Positions 44,913 to 54,409 of a stretch of DNA of 64,000 nt are shown piece after piece. Each line of letters starts with the position of its first letter. The first letter of the stretch is position 1. The notes beneath the pieces are model-generated. The model ran no database searches. It saw only the letters and a list, made by a program, of their open reading frames with translations, and was not told the origin of the DNA. Position numbers and translations under genes: made by a program. Source of the stretch: an uncultured Bacteroidia bacterium (lineage in GTDB: Bacteria > Bacteroidota > Bacteroidia > NS11-12g > UBA955); NCBI GenBank assembly GCA_943788195.1, contig CALSPH010000001.1, positions 1,725,884 through 1,789,883 on the forward strand, written 5' to 3'.

Positions 44913-46013
44913 ATGATTAGCTCAGTTTCCGATAGTATTACAACTTCTTTTGATCTGTTTAGCGATTTAGAAAATAACGATCACGAACAAATACTTTTTT
45001 GCCAAGACAAATCAAGTGGTTTAAAGGCTTTGATAGCAATTCATAACACCGTTTTAGGCCCAGGCCTAGGAGGCACAAGAATGTGGACCTATGCTAAGGA
45101 AGCAGATGCAGTGAGAGATGTCTTGCGCCTTTCAAGAGGCATGACTTATAAAGCTTCTATCAGTGGATTGAACCTTGGTGGTGCAAAGGCAGTTATCATT
45201 GGAGATCCAAAAAAGGATAAATCAGAAGCGATGATGCGCAAGTTTGGTCGATTTATAGAAAGCCTTAACGGCAAATATATTACAGCTGAAGATGTAGGTA
45301 CCACCATGAAAGATATGGAGTATGTGGCCATGGAAACAGATCACGTTGTAGGACTTCCTGAAGTTCGCGGTGGTGGCGGTGATCCTTCTCCCGTGACTGC
45401 TTATGGCGTGTATATGGGAATGAAAGCTGCCGCTAAGAAAGCTTACGGTTCTGAAAGCTTAGAAGGGAAAAGTATAGCGATACAAGGCGTTGGCAAAGTA
45501 GGATTGCATCTTGTTGAATATGTGCATGCTGAAGGTGCTAAAATTTATGTTACAGATATTTTTGATACAGGTGTAAAAGTTGCTGTTGAGAAGTTTGGTG
45601 CTATTAGCGTACCAACAGAAGATATCTTTAGTCTTGACGTAGACATTTTCGCACCATGTGCTTTGGGTGCAATAATCAATACAGAAACTTTGGGTAAATT
45701 AAAGTGTAATATCATTGCAGGAGCGGCCAACAATCAGCTGGAAAACGAACAAGAGCATGGCGATCTTTGCAAATCTAATAACATCCTTTATGCTCCTGAC
45801 TTTTTAATTAATGCAGGTGGTTTAATCAATGTATTTAGTGAGTACAATGGATACATAAGAGAAGTAGCCATGGCTCAAACTGAAGATATATATAACACTA
45901 CTTTGAACATTTTCGACCATGCCGAAAAGAACAATGTAAATACTCAAATGGCTGCTATTCAACTGGCCGAGAAGAGAGTAAATGACATATTAAAAATGCA
46001 ATCTACGTATTAG
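44913..46013 (+). CDS. Leu/Val/Phe-type NAD-dependent amino acid dehydrogenase
   Basis: 366 residues, full length for leucine dehydrogenase. N-terminal substrate domain: HNTVLGPGLGGTRMW, YKASISGLNLGGAKAVIIGD (the lysine of this block is catalytic in the family), then EDVGTTMKDMEYVAMETDHV and the NAD-binding Rossmann part KSIAIQGVGKVGLHLVEYVH. The enzyme oxidatively deaminates branched-chain amino acids or, in reverse, makes them from 2-oxo acids. A consensus promoter precedes it, and a terminator-like hairpin lies just after its stop. Confidence 0.88.
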   Translation: MISSVSDSITTSFDLFSDLENNDHEQILFCQDKSSGLKALIAIHNTVLGPGLGGTRMWTYAKEADAVRDVLRLSRGMTYKASISGLNLGGAKAVIIGDPKKDKSEAMMRKFGRFIESLNGKYITAEDVGTTMKDMEYVAMETDHVVGLPEVRGGGGDPSPVTAYGVYMGMKAAAKKAYGSESLEGKSIAIQGVGKVGLHLVEYVHAEGAKIYVTDIFDTGVKVAVEKFGAISVPTEDIFSLDVDIFAPCALGAIINTETLGKLKCNIIAGAANNQLENEQEHGDLCKSNNILYAPDFLINAGGLINVFSEYNGYIREVAMAQTEDIYNTTLNIFDHAEKNNVNTQMAAIQLAEKRVNDILKMQSTY

Positions 46014-46016
46014 ATT

Positions 46017-47495
46017 GTGTTAAAATTGACACAAATAACTGAAAAAGCAAGGCTTCTCATTTCATTGAGCCTTGCTTTTTTTTTGCTCCTGATGCTATTC
46101 CTCCAAAGCAATGGATTAGTTGAAGGAGGTCAAGACAGCTACAACCATTTTCTAATTTCGAAATTTGCGTTTAAATACCCCCATTTATTATTAGACCAAT
46201 GGGGCAAACCGATTTACACCATACTAGCACACCCATTCAATGTTATTAGCCTCTCTGCGGGTGTTTGGTTCAATATTGGATGTGTATTACTCGCAGGTAT
46301 TTTTAGTGCCTTAGCTGCCGGCAAATTAGGGATCAGCAATTATTGGATTAGTTTTTGGCTAGTCATCTTTACACCTATCAGTTTAGGGAACACCCTATCA
46401 ACGTTAACGGAACCCTTAAACATGCTATTTCTTAGTGCGGGTTTTTATTTATGGCTGTCTAACAAAAAAGTTGCCACAGTTGTGCTCTTCTCTTTCTTGC
46501 CATGGATTCGCACTGAAGGTTTCGTTATGTTGGTGCCTTTTTTGGTCTATTTGATCTGGCAAAAGCATTATAAGCTACTTCCACTGCTTCTATCCGCTAC
46601 CCTGCTGTTCAATCTTCTTGGCTGGTGGCAAACGGGCGAGCCGTTTTGGTTCATCACCAATAACCCCTACTTTCTAGTTGAATCTGAGGCAGAACGTTTT
46701 TCGCCTGGTCCTGGAAGTTTCCTCTATTACATCAAAGCAAATTCGACCATCTTTGGCAATATTCTTGGTTTCATTGGGTGTATTGGTGCTGTTTTAATCG
46801 GATACTTCTATCTGTTAAAAAACAGGACTGAACTGCGCTTTCCATTTTGGGTTATTTGCGGAATTTTTGTGGCGTATTACTTTGCGCATAGTTTTATCAT
46901 GTGGAAAGGAATGATGGGCACACATGGAATGACCCGTGTAATGATGGTGATCGTTCCATGCATTGCAATCTGTTTCAATTTCTTAATCAGTGAAGTGTTT
47001 AATAAGATTGGATCTAAATCTAAACCCATTGCTTTGGCTGCTGTAGTCATTCTTATAATGGCAAACACCTTTTCGAGTTATAAAGCGGTGGGTTATCCAA
47101 CCCATTTTTGGAATATAAATAAGATCTCGGTAAAGCAAATCGACAACTTTGAAAATTTGACTCGCGCGCATGACTTGATCGAAGAGAAAGGCTGGGAAAA
47201 TCGTGTCATTTACCATCAAATTCCTATCTATAACGCGCTATACAATAAAGATCCATTCGCCAAGCCACTATCGAAAGAATGGAAAACAGAAAATATTTGG
47301 AGCATTGACCATGAGAATAATTGGGCCCCGAAAAACTCCATTCTACTTTGGGATGGTTATCATGCGCAAAGAGAAGGTAATATGCTGTATTCTCAAATTA
47401 TGGAAATGAATGATTATAGACTCATTCAGTCTTTTCGTTTATCAGACACTGCTATATCAGATAACGATATGCTTCTATTCGAGAAAATCAGATAG
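46017..47495 (+). CDS. multi-span membrane protein, glycosyltransferase (GT-C) like
   Basis: 492 residues from GTG at 46017, three bases after the preceding stop. About 10-11 membrane helices; the first loop carries GGQDSYNHFLISKFAFKYP, reminiscent of the acidic D-x-Y/H motif of GT-C (PMT/ArnT/oligosaccharyltransferase-like) enzymes, followed by DQWGKPIYTILAHPF. The C-terminal part is soluble (about residues 380-492). The function is probably transfer of a lipid-linked sugar in the periplasm. The first helix is encoded by DNA that also forms a strong terminator hairpin (46047-46084); a later start at the ATG 46092 would lose part of that helix. The 3' end overlaps the convergent gene by 8 bp. 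Confidence 0.72.
   Translation: MLKLTQITEKARLLISLSLAFFLLLMLFLQSNGLVEGGQDSYNHFLISKFAFKYPHLLLDQWGKPIYTILAHPFNVISLSAGVWFNIGCVLLAGIFSALAAGKLGISNYWISFWLVIFTPISLGNTLSTLTEPLNMLFLSAGFYLWLSNKKVATVVLFSFLPWIRTEGFVMLVPFLVYLIWQKHYKLLPLLLSATLLFNLLGWWQTGEPFWFITNNPYFLVESEAERFSPGPGSFLYYIKANSTIFGNILGFIGCIGAVLIGYFYLLKNRTELRFPFWVICGIFVAYYFAHSFIMWKGMMGTHGMTRVMMVIVPCIAICFNFLISEVFNKIGSKSKPIALAAVVILIMANTFSSYKAVGYPTHFWNINKISVKQIDNFENLTRAHDLIEEKGWENRVIYHQIPIYNALYNKDPFAKPLSKEWKTENIWSIDHENNWAPKNSILLWDGYHAQREGNMLYSQIMEMNDYRLIQSFRLSDTAISDNDMLLFEKIR
46047..46084 (+). terminator. terminator of the leucine dehydrogenase gene, overlapping the next ORF
   Basis: GCAAGGCT (46047-46054) and AGCCTTGC (46068-46075) form an 8-bp perfect stem extended by A/T pairs, followed by nine T. 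It starts 34 bp after the dehydrogenase stop and lies inside the first codons of the following ORF, so that ORF is either transcribed by read-through or begins downstream. Confidence 0.85.
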
Positions 47496-48717
47496 TTTGG
47501 TCTGGAAGTTTATTGCTAAGTCCTAAGGCATGGCAATAAAAAAGCACAAAAACCACTATAGTAGATTGGCGTTCTAATATGGATTCAAATTGCATTGAAA
47601 CCATAAAAACAATGAAAAGACTAACCAGCAAAGGGTTTCTGTATTTTCGATATAGCATTGGAATCAGCAATACGGCTAATAGTAATATTGGGCTAAGGAA
47701 CCCACTTTGAATCCCGTTTTCTAAAAATTGATGATGCGGCTTTTTGCGGTTTACTCTTTGCAATCGCGTATCATTTTCTATGTAAGCAGCCTGAACAGCG
47801 GTGTCCACATCTCCTATTCCCACGCCCATCACCCAATTGGAAGTAAAAACATCTAAACCGTTGTTAAATGCATCTACTCGCATGCTTACGCTATGCCAAT
47901 TGCGATCTCGCTCCGTTTGAAGCACATTAATGTCATCTAAAGTAAGGGTGATACGGTTTCTAAAACTTTCTGAAAAACGATACCCCAGACCCAATGCGCT
48001 GAACATGAGAATTACACCTGCAATTAGAATCCAATACTTCTTGGTTTGTAAAATATAATAGATAAGCAATACGCTGAATCCAATGTAAAGACAGAGTAAA
48101 CCGGTACGCACTGACATTACATGCAAACAATAGATTCCAATTAGGCCCGCAATAGCATACAAATAGTGATAATAGTGATTTGACCAATAGTAAAACAATA
48201 CGCGATAAATGCAGATTAAAATGGCAATAGCCAACATAATACTGAATTCAATATGGTAGATATGCGACATGACTGGGATTGGTTTGTTTTGCAGCACCAA
48301 AAAGTCCAACGCTTCTTTGTTCTTGTAATAATTGATGACGCTTAAAACCGCAACAGTATTAACCATCCAGATAAATAGTAATTCAAAAGAAATTCGCCAT
48401 CTATTGGTACTGCGTTGCACAGAATTGTATACCAAGGGGATGAAAAAGATGGGCAGCTTCAATATAGTTTTGCTTAAACCCGTATCAAATTGACTGGAGT
48501 ACACTAATGAAACTGCGCTAAGCAATCCATAAATAAAAAATAGGATTAAAAACTTGGGCTGTATCCCTTTGAGTTTTTGGGTTAAATAATAATAGATGCT
48601 ATATGCAATCAAACCTGCAGAAAGGATGCTGGTAATTGCCTTAGATATAGGTAGAAAAAAAACAAGCATACAAAAGAGTATGCTTGATATAGGATAAAGG
48701 TGATGGTTTTTTATCAC
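47488..48717 (-). CDS. O-antigen ligase family membrane protein (Wzy/WaaL-like)
   Basis: 409 residues with about 10-11 membrane helices. The Wzy_C-type region is recognised by AFNNGLDVFTSNWVMGVGIGDVDT, then KKPHHQFLENGIQSGFLSPILLL, the 'H-N-x-x-L-x-x-x-x-E-x-G' pattern of O-antigen ligases and polymerases (here H-x-Q-F-L-E-N-G). It would join or polymerise lipid-linked surface glycans on the periplasmic side. It converges with the GT-C-like gene, suggesting both serve surface glycosylation. Confidence 0.82.
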   Translation of the reverse strand: MIKNHHLYPISSILFCMLVFFLPISKAITSILSAGLIAYSIYYYLTQKLKGIQPKFLILFFIYGLLSAVSLVYSSQFDTGLSKTILKLPIFFIPLVYNSVQRSTNRWRISFELLFIWMVNTVAVLSVINYYKNKEALDFLVLQNKPIPVMSHIYHIEFSIMLAIAILICIYRVLFYYWSNHYYHYLYAIAGLIGIYCLHVMSVRTGLLCLYIGFSVLLIYYILQTKKYWILIAGVILMFSALGLGYRFSESFRNRITLTLDDINVLQTERDRNWHSVSMRVDAFNNGLDVFTSNWVMGVGIGDVDTAVQAAYIENDTRLQRVNRKKPHHQFLENGIQSGFLSPILLLAVLLIPMLYRKYRNPLLVSLFIVFMVSMQFESILERQSTIVVFVLFYCHALGLSNKLPDQTI

Positions 48718-48728
48718 CGTTAGGGTAT

Positions 48729-49652
48729 TTATTTTGTGTATGAAACTTTTACTTTCGCATCCGAAGCTGAGCTTAGATTAAGCGCAGTTAAGACCGAATT
48801 GGTGACCTGTATGCCTTCGGCTGTTTCACCATTGATTACTCGCACGAAAGTAGCCTTGTTGTTGGCGGGATTGACAATCATTAAAATTGTTCCAACCTTA
48901 ACACCTTTCATTTGAGCCAGGTTTTTACTTTGATCTATTCCAATTTCAGAGATCTTATCAATGGATTTAGTTTCCGTCACTTCTTCGCCATACAAGGAAG
49001 TGTCAATGGTGTAGTCTTCTTTTTTAACTGGGTTAACCTGCTCACTTGTTTTAGGAACAGAAGCATCATACCCAGCATCTACTTTGGCAATGCCAGCATT
49101 TGGATCGGTTTTAACAACTGCATCACTCACCTTATTCGGATTAACTTGCAGACCCGTTCCTTCACCAGACATTTTTGCTGTTCCTTCTGATATCGGTGCT
49201 TTCCAAATCTTCAATTCCATTCCAGTAGATATTGAATTGGATGTTAAATTATTCCATTTTTTTATATCCTCCACATCAACCCCATTCTTTTTTGAGATAG
49301 AATACAATGTTTCATTCTCACCTACGATATGTACAGTTTGAACCAATGCAGGTTTGATGTCTACTCGTTCAATAACTTCAACTTCGGTTTGTGTTTTTTT
49401 CACCGCAGTGCCTGGAATCATAATGGTTGCTCCTTTTTGCAATCCTGCAGCAAGCCCATCATTGGCTGTTTTAATATCGTCTACAGAAGTATTGTATTTT
49501 TTTGATAAAGAATATAATGTTTCCTTAGCTTCCACTTTGTATAAAATATATCGTTTACCGTTTACTGTTTTTTGACCAATTGAATCCTTGACATTTGCCA
49601 TAGCAAACCCCGCAATTCCGAATACAACTAATCCTACTACTAACTTTTTCAT
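48729..49652 (-). CDS. LysM-repeat secreted protein with RlpA-like C-terminal domain
   Basis: About 307 residues from MKKLVVGLVVFGIAGFAMA (signal peptide); the upstream ATG at 49688 is rejected. Two LysM modules follow: YKVEAKETLYSLSKKYNTSV with LQKGATIMIP, and HIVGENETLYSISKKNGVDV with STGMELKIW. The C-terminal part (GVKVGTILMIVNPANNKATF, VRVINGETAEGIQVTNSVLT) resembles the double-psi beta-barrel of RlpA-like proteins. LysM binds peptidoglycan, so this is a periplasmic cell-wall protein, perhaps a divisome or anchoring factor. Divergent from the NfeD gene and 11 bp downstream of the O-antigen ligase gene's ATG on the same strand, so the two may be one unit. Confidence 0.85.
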   Translation of the reverse strand: MKKLVVGLVVFGIAGFAMANVKDSIGQKTVNGKRYILYKVEAKETLYSLSKKYNTSVDDIKTANDGLAAGLQKGATIMIPGTAVKKTQTEVEVIERVDIKPALVQTVHIVGENETLYSISKKNGVDVEDIKKWNNLTSNSISTGMELKIWKAPISEGTAKMSGEGTGLQVNPNKVSDAVVKTDPNAGIAKVDAGYDASVPKTSEQVNPVKKEDYTIDTSLYGEEVTETKSIDKISEIGIDQSKNLAQMKGVKVGTILMIVNPANNKATFVRVINGETAEGIQVTNSVLTALNLSSASDAKVKVSYTK

Positions 49653-49805
49653 ACTTAACAAACCTGATTTCATACAAAGAAACTTCAATAATTATTCCAA
49701 TGCAAAGCCTGCTCGTCTTATTAATCCACATTTCCGACAAAAAGTGTATCTAAATATAGATTCAAATCGTGGAGCTCTTAATGATCCATCGTATGTTTGT
49801 GTGCT

Positions 49806-51164
49806 ATGAATTCATCGATTATTCGAATCTTTCTAATTTGCTTGGCTTCATTCAGTTCAAGCTGGTCTTCAGCACAAAGTGATAAAGTTCTTGTTATTCC
49901 TGTTCGCCAAGAGATTTCACCCAGCTCTTCGCGGTTACTGAGTAAAGGACTTGCGGTTGCAATGAATGATTCCTTCGATCTTGTGATTCTAGACATGAAC
50001 ACGTATGGCGGACTACTTGCCGATGCAGATAGTATGCGAACCGCCATATTGAACTTTAAGAAACCGGTTTGGGTTTTTATCAATAAAAATGCTGCAAGTG
50101 CAGGTGCATTGATATCATTGGCATGTGACCGCATTTATATGCAATCGGGGTCAAATATTGGTGCTGCAACCGTGGTAGATCAAGATGGTGAAAAAGCACC
50201 TGACAAATACCAATCCTACATGCGAGGCTTGATGCGAAGTACCGCAGAAGCCAAAGGCAAGCGTGGTGACACCTTCATTCGTAACCCCGGAATAGCTGAG
50301 GCAATGGTAGATCAGGACATTGAAATTAAAGGGGTGAGTAAATCGGGTGAAGTAGTTACATTAACCACGCAGGAAGCCATCCATTACGGTTTCTGCGATG
50401 GAATTTTCGAAGATATCAAATCGATTTTGGCTGATCAAAAAATGGCGGGAGCAATAATTACCGAATACAAGCCGAGTACCATTGATAAATTAATCGGCTG
50501 GCTCTTAAGTCCAGCTGTAAGAGGTATACTCATAGCAGGCATCGTGCTTGGCCTATATTTTGAGATTCAATCACCAGGCTTGGGAGTCCCATCCATGGCT
50601 GCTTTGGGTGCTGCTATTCTCTATTTTGCCCCTGCATATCTCGAAGGTTTAGCAGAGAATTGGGAAATCTTGTTGTTTGTTATTGGGCTTATTTTGATTT
50701 TATTGGAACTGCTCGTTATCCCAGGCTTTGGCGTAGCAGGCATATCGGGTATAATAATTACAGTCGGAAGTCTAATTCTTGCGATGCTCCGTAACGTGCA
50801 ATTGGATTTCTCCTTAGTGGGTTTTGAAGAAGCCTTTCTTACGATCGCGATCCTTTTTATTATTACCATCGTGGTTGTTTTGCTATTCCTGTTCATGCCC
50901 AGCAAAACAAAAAATCAGCTTTTCTCTCGACTCGTTTTAGAAACTACTTTGGAAGATGCACGTGTGGGTGGTTTATCAGGTTCTAATCTTGAACAACTGA
51001 TTGGCCAATTTGGTGTAGTTGTTTTTGAATGTAAACCTGAAGGAAAAATAAAAATCGGCAATCAGATCTATGTTGCAACTGCTTTCCATGAAGTCCTTGA
51101 AAAAGGTCAAGGTATAAAAGTGATGGCAATTGAGCAAGGCAAAATTTTGATTGACCACCATTAA
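49806..51164 (+). CDS. NfeD-family membrane serine protease, ClpP-fold
   Basis: About 452 residues from MNSSIIRIFLICLASFSSSW (signal peptide). ClpP-like N-terminal half: DSFDLVILDMNTYGGLLADA, KPVWVFINKNAASAGALISL with the catalytic Ser in A-S-A-G and candidate Lys in the YMQSGSNIGAAT/PDKYQSYM region. Four or five membrane helices at about residues 230-365, then a C-terminal OB-fold (GVVVFECKPEGKIKIGNQIY). NfeD proteins act with SPFH proteins in membrane quality control; none is adjacent here. The ATG at 49806 is preferred to the TTG at 49797 because it opens directly into the signal peptide. Confidence 0.87.
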   Translation: MNSSIIRIFLICLASFSSSWSSAQSDKVLVIPVRQEISPSSSRLLSKGLAVAMNDSFDLVILDMNTYGGLLADADSMRTAILNFKKPVWVFINKNAASAGALISLACDRIYMQSGSNIGAATVVDQDGEKAPDKYQSYMRGLMRSTAEAKGKRGDTFIRNPGIAEAMVDQDIEIKGVSKSGEVVTLTTQEAIHYGFCDGIFEDIKSILADQKMAGAIITEYKPSTIDKLIGWLLSPAVRGILIAGIVLGLYFEIQSPGLGVPSMAALGAAILYFAPAYLEGLAENWEILLFVIGLILILLELLVIPGFGVAGISGIIITVGSLILAMLRNVQLDFSLVGFEEAFLTIAILFIITIVVVLLFLFMPSKTKNQLFSRLVLETTLEDARVGGLSGSNLEQLIGQFGVVVFECKPEGKIKIGNQIYVATAFHEVLEKGQGIKVMAIEQGKILIDHH

Positions 51165-51205
51165 GGGAATATAAATCTTATTCTTACATTTGCCCACGCA
51201 ATTCA

Positions 51206-51290
51206 GGAGAGTTGTCTGAGTGGTCTAAGGTGCTACCTTGGAAAGGTAGTGTACAGCAATGTACCGGGGGTTCGAATCCCCCACTCTCCG
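51206..51290 (+). tRNA. tRNA-Ser (anticodon GGA)
   Basis: 85 nt with long variable arm. Acceptor GGAGAGT pairs with ACTCTCC, anticodon arm CTACC-TTGGAAA-GGTAG with GGA, variable arm GTGTACAGCAATGTACC, T-arm GGGGG-TTCGAAT-CCCCC. A -7-like TACATTTG (51185-51192) lies upstream. Integration-type repeats lie 60-80 bp downstream. Confidence 0.95.
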
Positions 51291-51348
51291 CTTTATAAAA
51301 TCATAACACACTGATAACGATTGTATTATGTGTTTTCATTAGCGAATT

Positions 51349-51370
51349 GGTCCCACATTAGTCCCACAAT
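51349..51370 (+). repeat. pair of GTCCCACA repeats downstream of tRNA-Ser
   Basis: GGTCCCACATTA and AGTCCCACAATT: two copies of GTCCCACA separated by 11 bases (start to start). Similar repeats lie beyond the tmRNA 3' fragment at 63.5 kb. Likely binding arms of a tyrosine integrase. Confidence 0.6.
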
Positions 51371-51474
51371 TTATCTTAGTTTATATACTCACTTACATTC
51401 GACCTCATACAATCTAATTCAATCATATTTTCCAATTAAGCATGTAAGGGCAATTTTTGACAAAGCTTGCAAAC

Positions 51475-51540
51475 CGTAAAAAACGTAAAAAACGTAAAAA
51501 ACGTAAAAAAACGTAAAATACGTAAAATACGTAAATACGT
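51475..51540. repeat. A-tract tandem repeat (CGTAAAAAA)n
   Basis: Seven or eight units of CGTAAA with 1-4 extra A or TA, unit length 7-10 bp, in 66 bp. Periodic A-tracts at near helical spacing are expected to bend the DNA. The 580-bp stretch from tRNA-Ser to the next gene otherwise holds only the integration repeats and no gene I can support. Confidence 0.85.
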
Positions 51541-51871
51541 TTAATGAACTTGATGAGACCCTGACATAATAACGCCAGTGCTAATTCCTCGCTGGTTTTA
51601 TCTACACTAAAAACGTTTTAACGGTTAAACACCTTCTATTTGTTTCAAAGGGATAATACAAAAATCCTTAGGGTAGAAGTCTCTACTCATAAAGTTACTA
51701 AAAAGATAAAAGAAATAAACGCAATTAAGAATTATTACTGAATGCCAGTTTGTACGCTATTTTTATTAATTGTAGCTTTGAAAGCTGCGCATATAAGAAA
51801 AATAAACTCCATGTCAATAGTATGGACAAAGAGTTTATCTACTATTTGTGTGCCATTCGAAAACTATAACT

Positions 51872-52706
51872 ATGAATAAAATAAATTTGATATCGTTAGT
51901 AATAGTATTGACGTTTATTTCTTGCGATAATTCTAATAAGCAAGCAAAAGAAGAGTGGTTAAAATTGATGAAAGAAGCTGACTTACTTCAAAAAGAAAAT
52001 GAGTTGCTAAAAAAAGAGTTAGAACTTAATGAGAGAAAATCTAAAGTTCAAGACACAATAGCTGAAAGCTCAACAAATGTTCCAATTGAATCAAAAGCAA
52101 ACTTAGATATTGAAAGGAATCTAGCAAAAGGAGAAAATAAGAAGTTTCTAATTCGGGTAGACAGACTATCTAATGGAGAATTAATCTATCGTTCATGGAG
52201 GTAAGCCGAAAACTATAGATGATGAACCTGACTTGAAATTAGAAAATGGTATAATAGAAAAACAAGGTTCCGGTGGAGGTTATCATTTCATATTTAGCAA
52301 TGGAGAATGGAAATACATAGTTGAGGATAACCAAATGGGAACTGAAGAATCTATTGGGCTTTTTCTAAGATTGCTACAAAATGATAAGGAAAAGCTATAT
52401 TCAAAACTCAAGGACATTACAATTAGTGATTCAGAAAAAGACTCCTATTCTAAATTGGATTTAATAGGCAGATGGTGGACACCTCACTATGCTGTGAGAA
52501 AGATAGAGTTCTTTGATAACGATAGATTTAAATTTAATGATGGAAACGATAATATAACGAATGGGAACTTCACTTTCTCCAATAGAAAAGTGACTCTAAT
52601 ATTTGACTCCAATGAAGAAAACATTGTGATGAATCTTGGAGGCGGTAAAAATGATTATAGTTTTACTCTAGTAGGAGACGGAGAAAATTTTGTTAATGAA
52701 CGATGA
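51872..52706 (+). pseudogene. lipoprotein of unknown function, one frameshift
   Basis: The ATG at 51872 gives MNKINLISLVIVLTFISCDN, a lipoprotein leader (Cys after IS), then a coiled coil (EADLLQKENELLKKELELNE). The frame ends at 52202 (IYRSWR-stop), while HGGKPKTIDDEPDLKLENG continues one frame over to 52706. One extra T near 52192 explains this. The second half holds a lipocalin-like or 'DUF4488-like' beta pattern (LIGRWWTPHYAVRKIEFFDN, ITNGNFTFSNRKVTLIFDSN). Total about 277 residues. The family is not known. It lies in the accessory stretch after tRNA-Ser. Confidence 0.6.
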
Positions 52707-52737
52707 AATAAAAAACAGCCACACAACACGGTATATG

Positions 52738-53190
52738 TCAAATAGGGCTCGCCCCATTGTCTGTTGAAGTAAAGTATTTATGTTCTCTTTTAACTGCATC
52801 TAAATAGGTATAGATGAGTTTGCCATCACTTAAAGAAACCATAGCAGCAGTTGAATTATTTGTTGCCCATCGATACCATTCTAATTGACTTGTACTAGTT
52901 CCATTATACTTTAGTATGGAGCTTGCTTCATCCACATGTACATCTCCATTCGGAGCTACAGTCATCAATTCAACTCCCCTCATACTTCGGTCCAAAAGAC
53001 TCCAGTTTGTTGCCTTATCTGTACTTTTAAATAATCCTTGGCCTGTGAGAGCATAAAGGTTGCCGCTGGCATCTTCTTTTAAATCTACAATTGTTTTGCC
53101 TGTTTCCGGTAAGGGTAACTTAGTCCAATTCTGTGCTTGCATCATAGTAGCAAGTAAACACACATTACATAATAGTATTAATTTTTTCAT
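52738..53190 (-). pseudogene. truncated secreted beta-propeller-like protein
   Basis: About 150 residues from MKKLILLCNVCLLATMMQAQ (signal peptide). BNR/sialidase-like or 'two-component regulator propeller' blades: TIVDLKEDASGNLYALTGQG, LFKSTDKATNWSLLDRSMRG, VELMTVAPNGDVHVDEASSI, YFTSTDNGASPI-stop. Such proteins normally span 400-700 residues and end in a T9SS domain; here only the first blades remain. The 3' end is cut at the border with the lipoprotein gene, suggesting a deletion. Confidence 0.65.
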
Positions 53191-53424
53191 AACGTTTATT
53201 TTGATACGAAAATGTGCCATTACAAGTACTTGTGATATACGTAGATTTACGTATTTGTGGCTAAAAAACACCTATTTGGCAATGATAAATCATTTAATAG
53301 CACAAGGGGTGCAATCTTGCACATGCCGAAATACCATTCACATTCTCAAGTCTGCTTTTTACAAGTTCTTTCCCAAAAAGTACAATTCTAGTACGACATT
53401 TGAATCTACCTTTGTTAAAAGATT

Positions 53425-54366
53425 ATGAAAAATCAAAAGAAAATTAATACAAGACGACAATTCTTAATTAATACCACATTAGCCACCCTCGGTTTTGGCT
53501 TATTACCTAAACTGGGGGAAGCAAAATCAGAACAAACTCAAGCAGATTGCGATAAAACTACCTTAGACTATTATGGCGAAGGCCCTTTCTATACATCGAA
53601 TCCTCCTGAGATTGCCAATGCTAAACTGGCAAAAGATACTGAAGCAGGAACTAAAATTATCATTTCAGGACGGGTAAAGAATTTGGATTGCACTGAATTT
53701 ATTCCAAACACGGTCATTGATGTATGGCATGCCAACGATGCAGGATCGTACGATAACAGCGGTTATAACCTGCGGGGCAAGACTAAATCCAATGCACAAG
53801 GATTTTATACGTTTGAATCCATCAAACCGGGTAAATATTTAAATGGTGCTAAGTATAGACCCTCCCATATTCATTTTAAGATCACCCCACCGGGTTATCC
53901 AACAATAACCACCCAATTGTATTTTGAAGGGGACACAGATATTCCAGGAGATGCTGCTGCATCTGTGAAAACTGGGACTTATGATGCCAGCCATCGAATT
54001 ATAAAACTCACCAAAAATACGGAAGGTAATTATGAAGGTACTTGGGATATTGTTTTGGATGGCAAAGGAATTACTGGAATCAATGACTTGCACATCAACA
54101 AGGGGATGATTTATAAGGCTACTCCAAACCCTTTTAAAAAGAAAGTCTGTATATCTTATGGAGTATTTGAAGAATCTAATATTGAATTACTGGTGTTTGA
54201 TTCGGCTGGTAAAACTGTAGCTACCTTGAAAAAGGAGAAGTTAGGAAAAGAGAAATATGAAGCAGACTGGAAGCCTCAGAAAGGGTTACCCAATGGGATG
54301 TATTTTATCGCCCTAAAAATAAATGACCTTCAAGTGCATTATACCAAGGTTGTGAAACAAGGGTAA
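53425..54366 (+). CDS. intradiol ring-cleavage dioxygenase with Tat signal and T9SS sorting domain
   Basis: 313 residues. The N-terminus NTRRQFLINTTLATLGFG is a twin-arginine signal. The catalytic domain (about residues 40-215) has GEGPFYTSNPPEIANAK, IPNTVIDVWHANDAGSYDNS, YNLRGKTKSNAQGFYTFESI, and YRPSHIHFKITPPGYPTITT, giving the iron ligands Tyr, Tyr, His and His of intradiol (catechol/protocatechuate 3,4-type) dioxygenases. Residues about 230-313 (YKATPNPFKKKVCISYG ... NGMYFIALKINDLQVHYTKV) form a T9SS type A sorting domain. Extracellular cleavage of catechol-like aromatics, such as lignin- or algal-phenol-derived compounds, is inferred. Tat plus T9SS is unusual. Confidence 0.85.
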   Translation: MKNQKKINTRRQFLINTTLATLGFGLLPKLGEAKSEQTQADCDKTTLDYYGEGPFYTSNPPEIANAKLAKDTEAGTKIIISGRVKNLDCTEFIPNTVIDVWHANDAGSYDNSGYNLRGKTKSNAQGFYTFESIKPGKYLNGAKYRPSHIHFKITPPGYPTITTQLYFEGDTDIPGDAAASVKTGTYDASHRIIKLTKNTEGNYEGTWDIVLDGKGITGINDLHINKGMIYKATPNPFKKKVCISYGVFEESNIELLVFDSAGKTVATLKKEKLGKEKYEADWKPQKGLPNGMYFIALKINDLQVHYTKVVKQG

Positions 54367-54409
54367 ACTATCTCATAGAAGGTTAATTGATTTTAATTAC
54401 TTTCGTTAC

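Noticed and set aside
51475..51540. CRISPR-like array
   Set aside because: Units are contiguous 7-10 bp tandem repeats with no spacers and no cas genes nearby.
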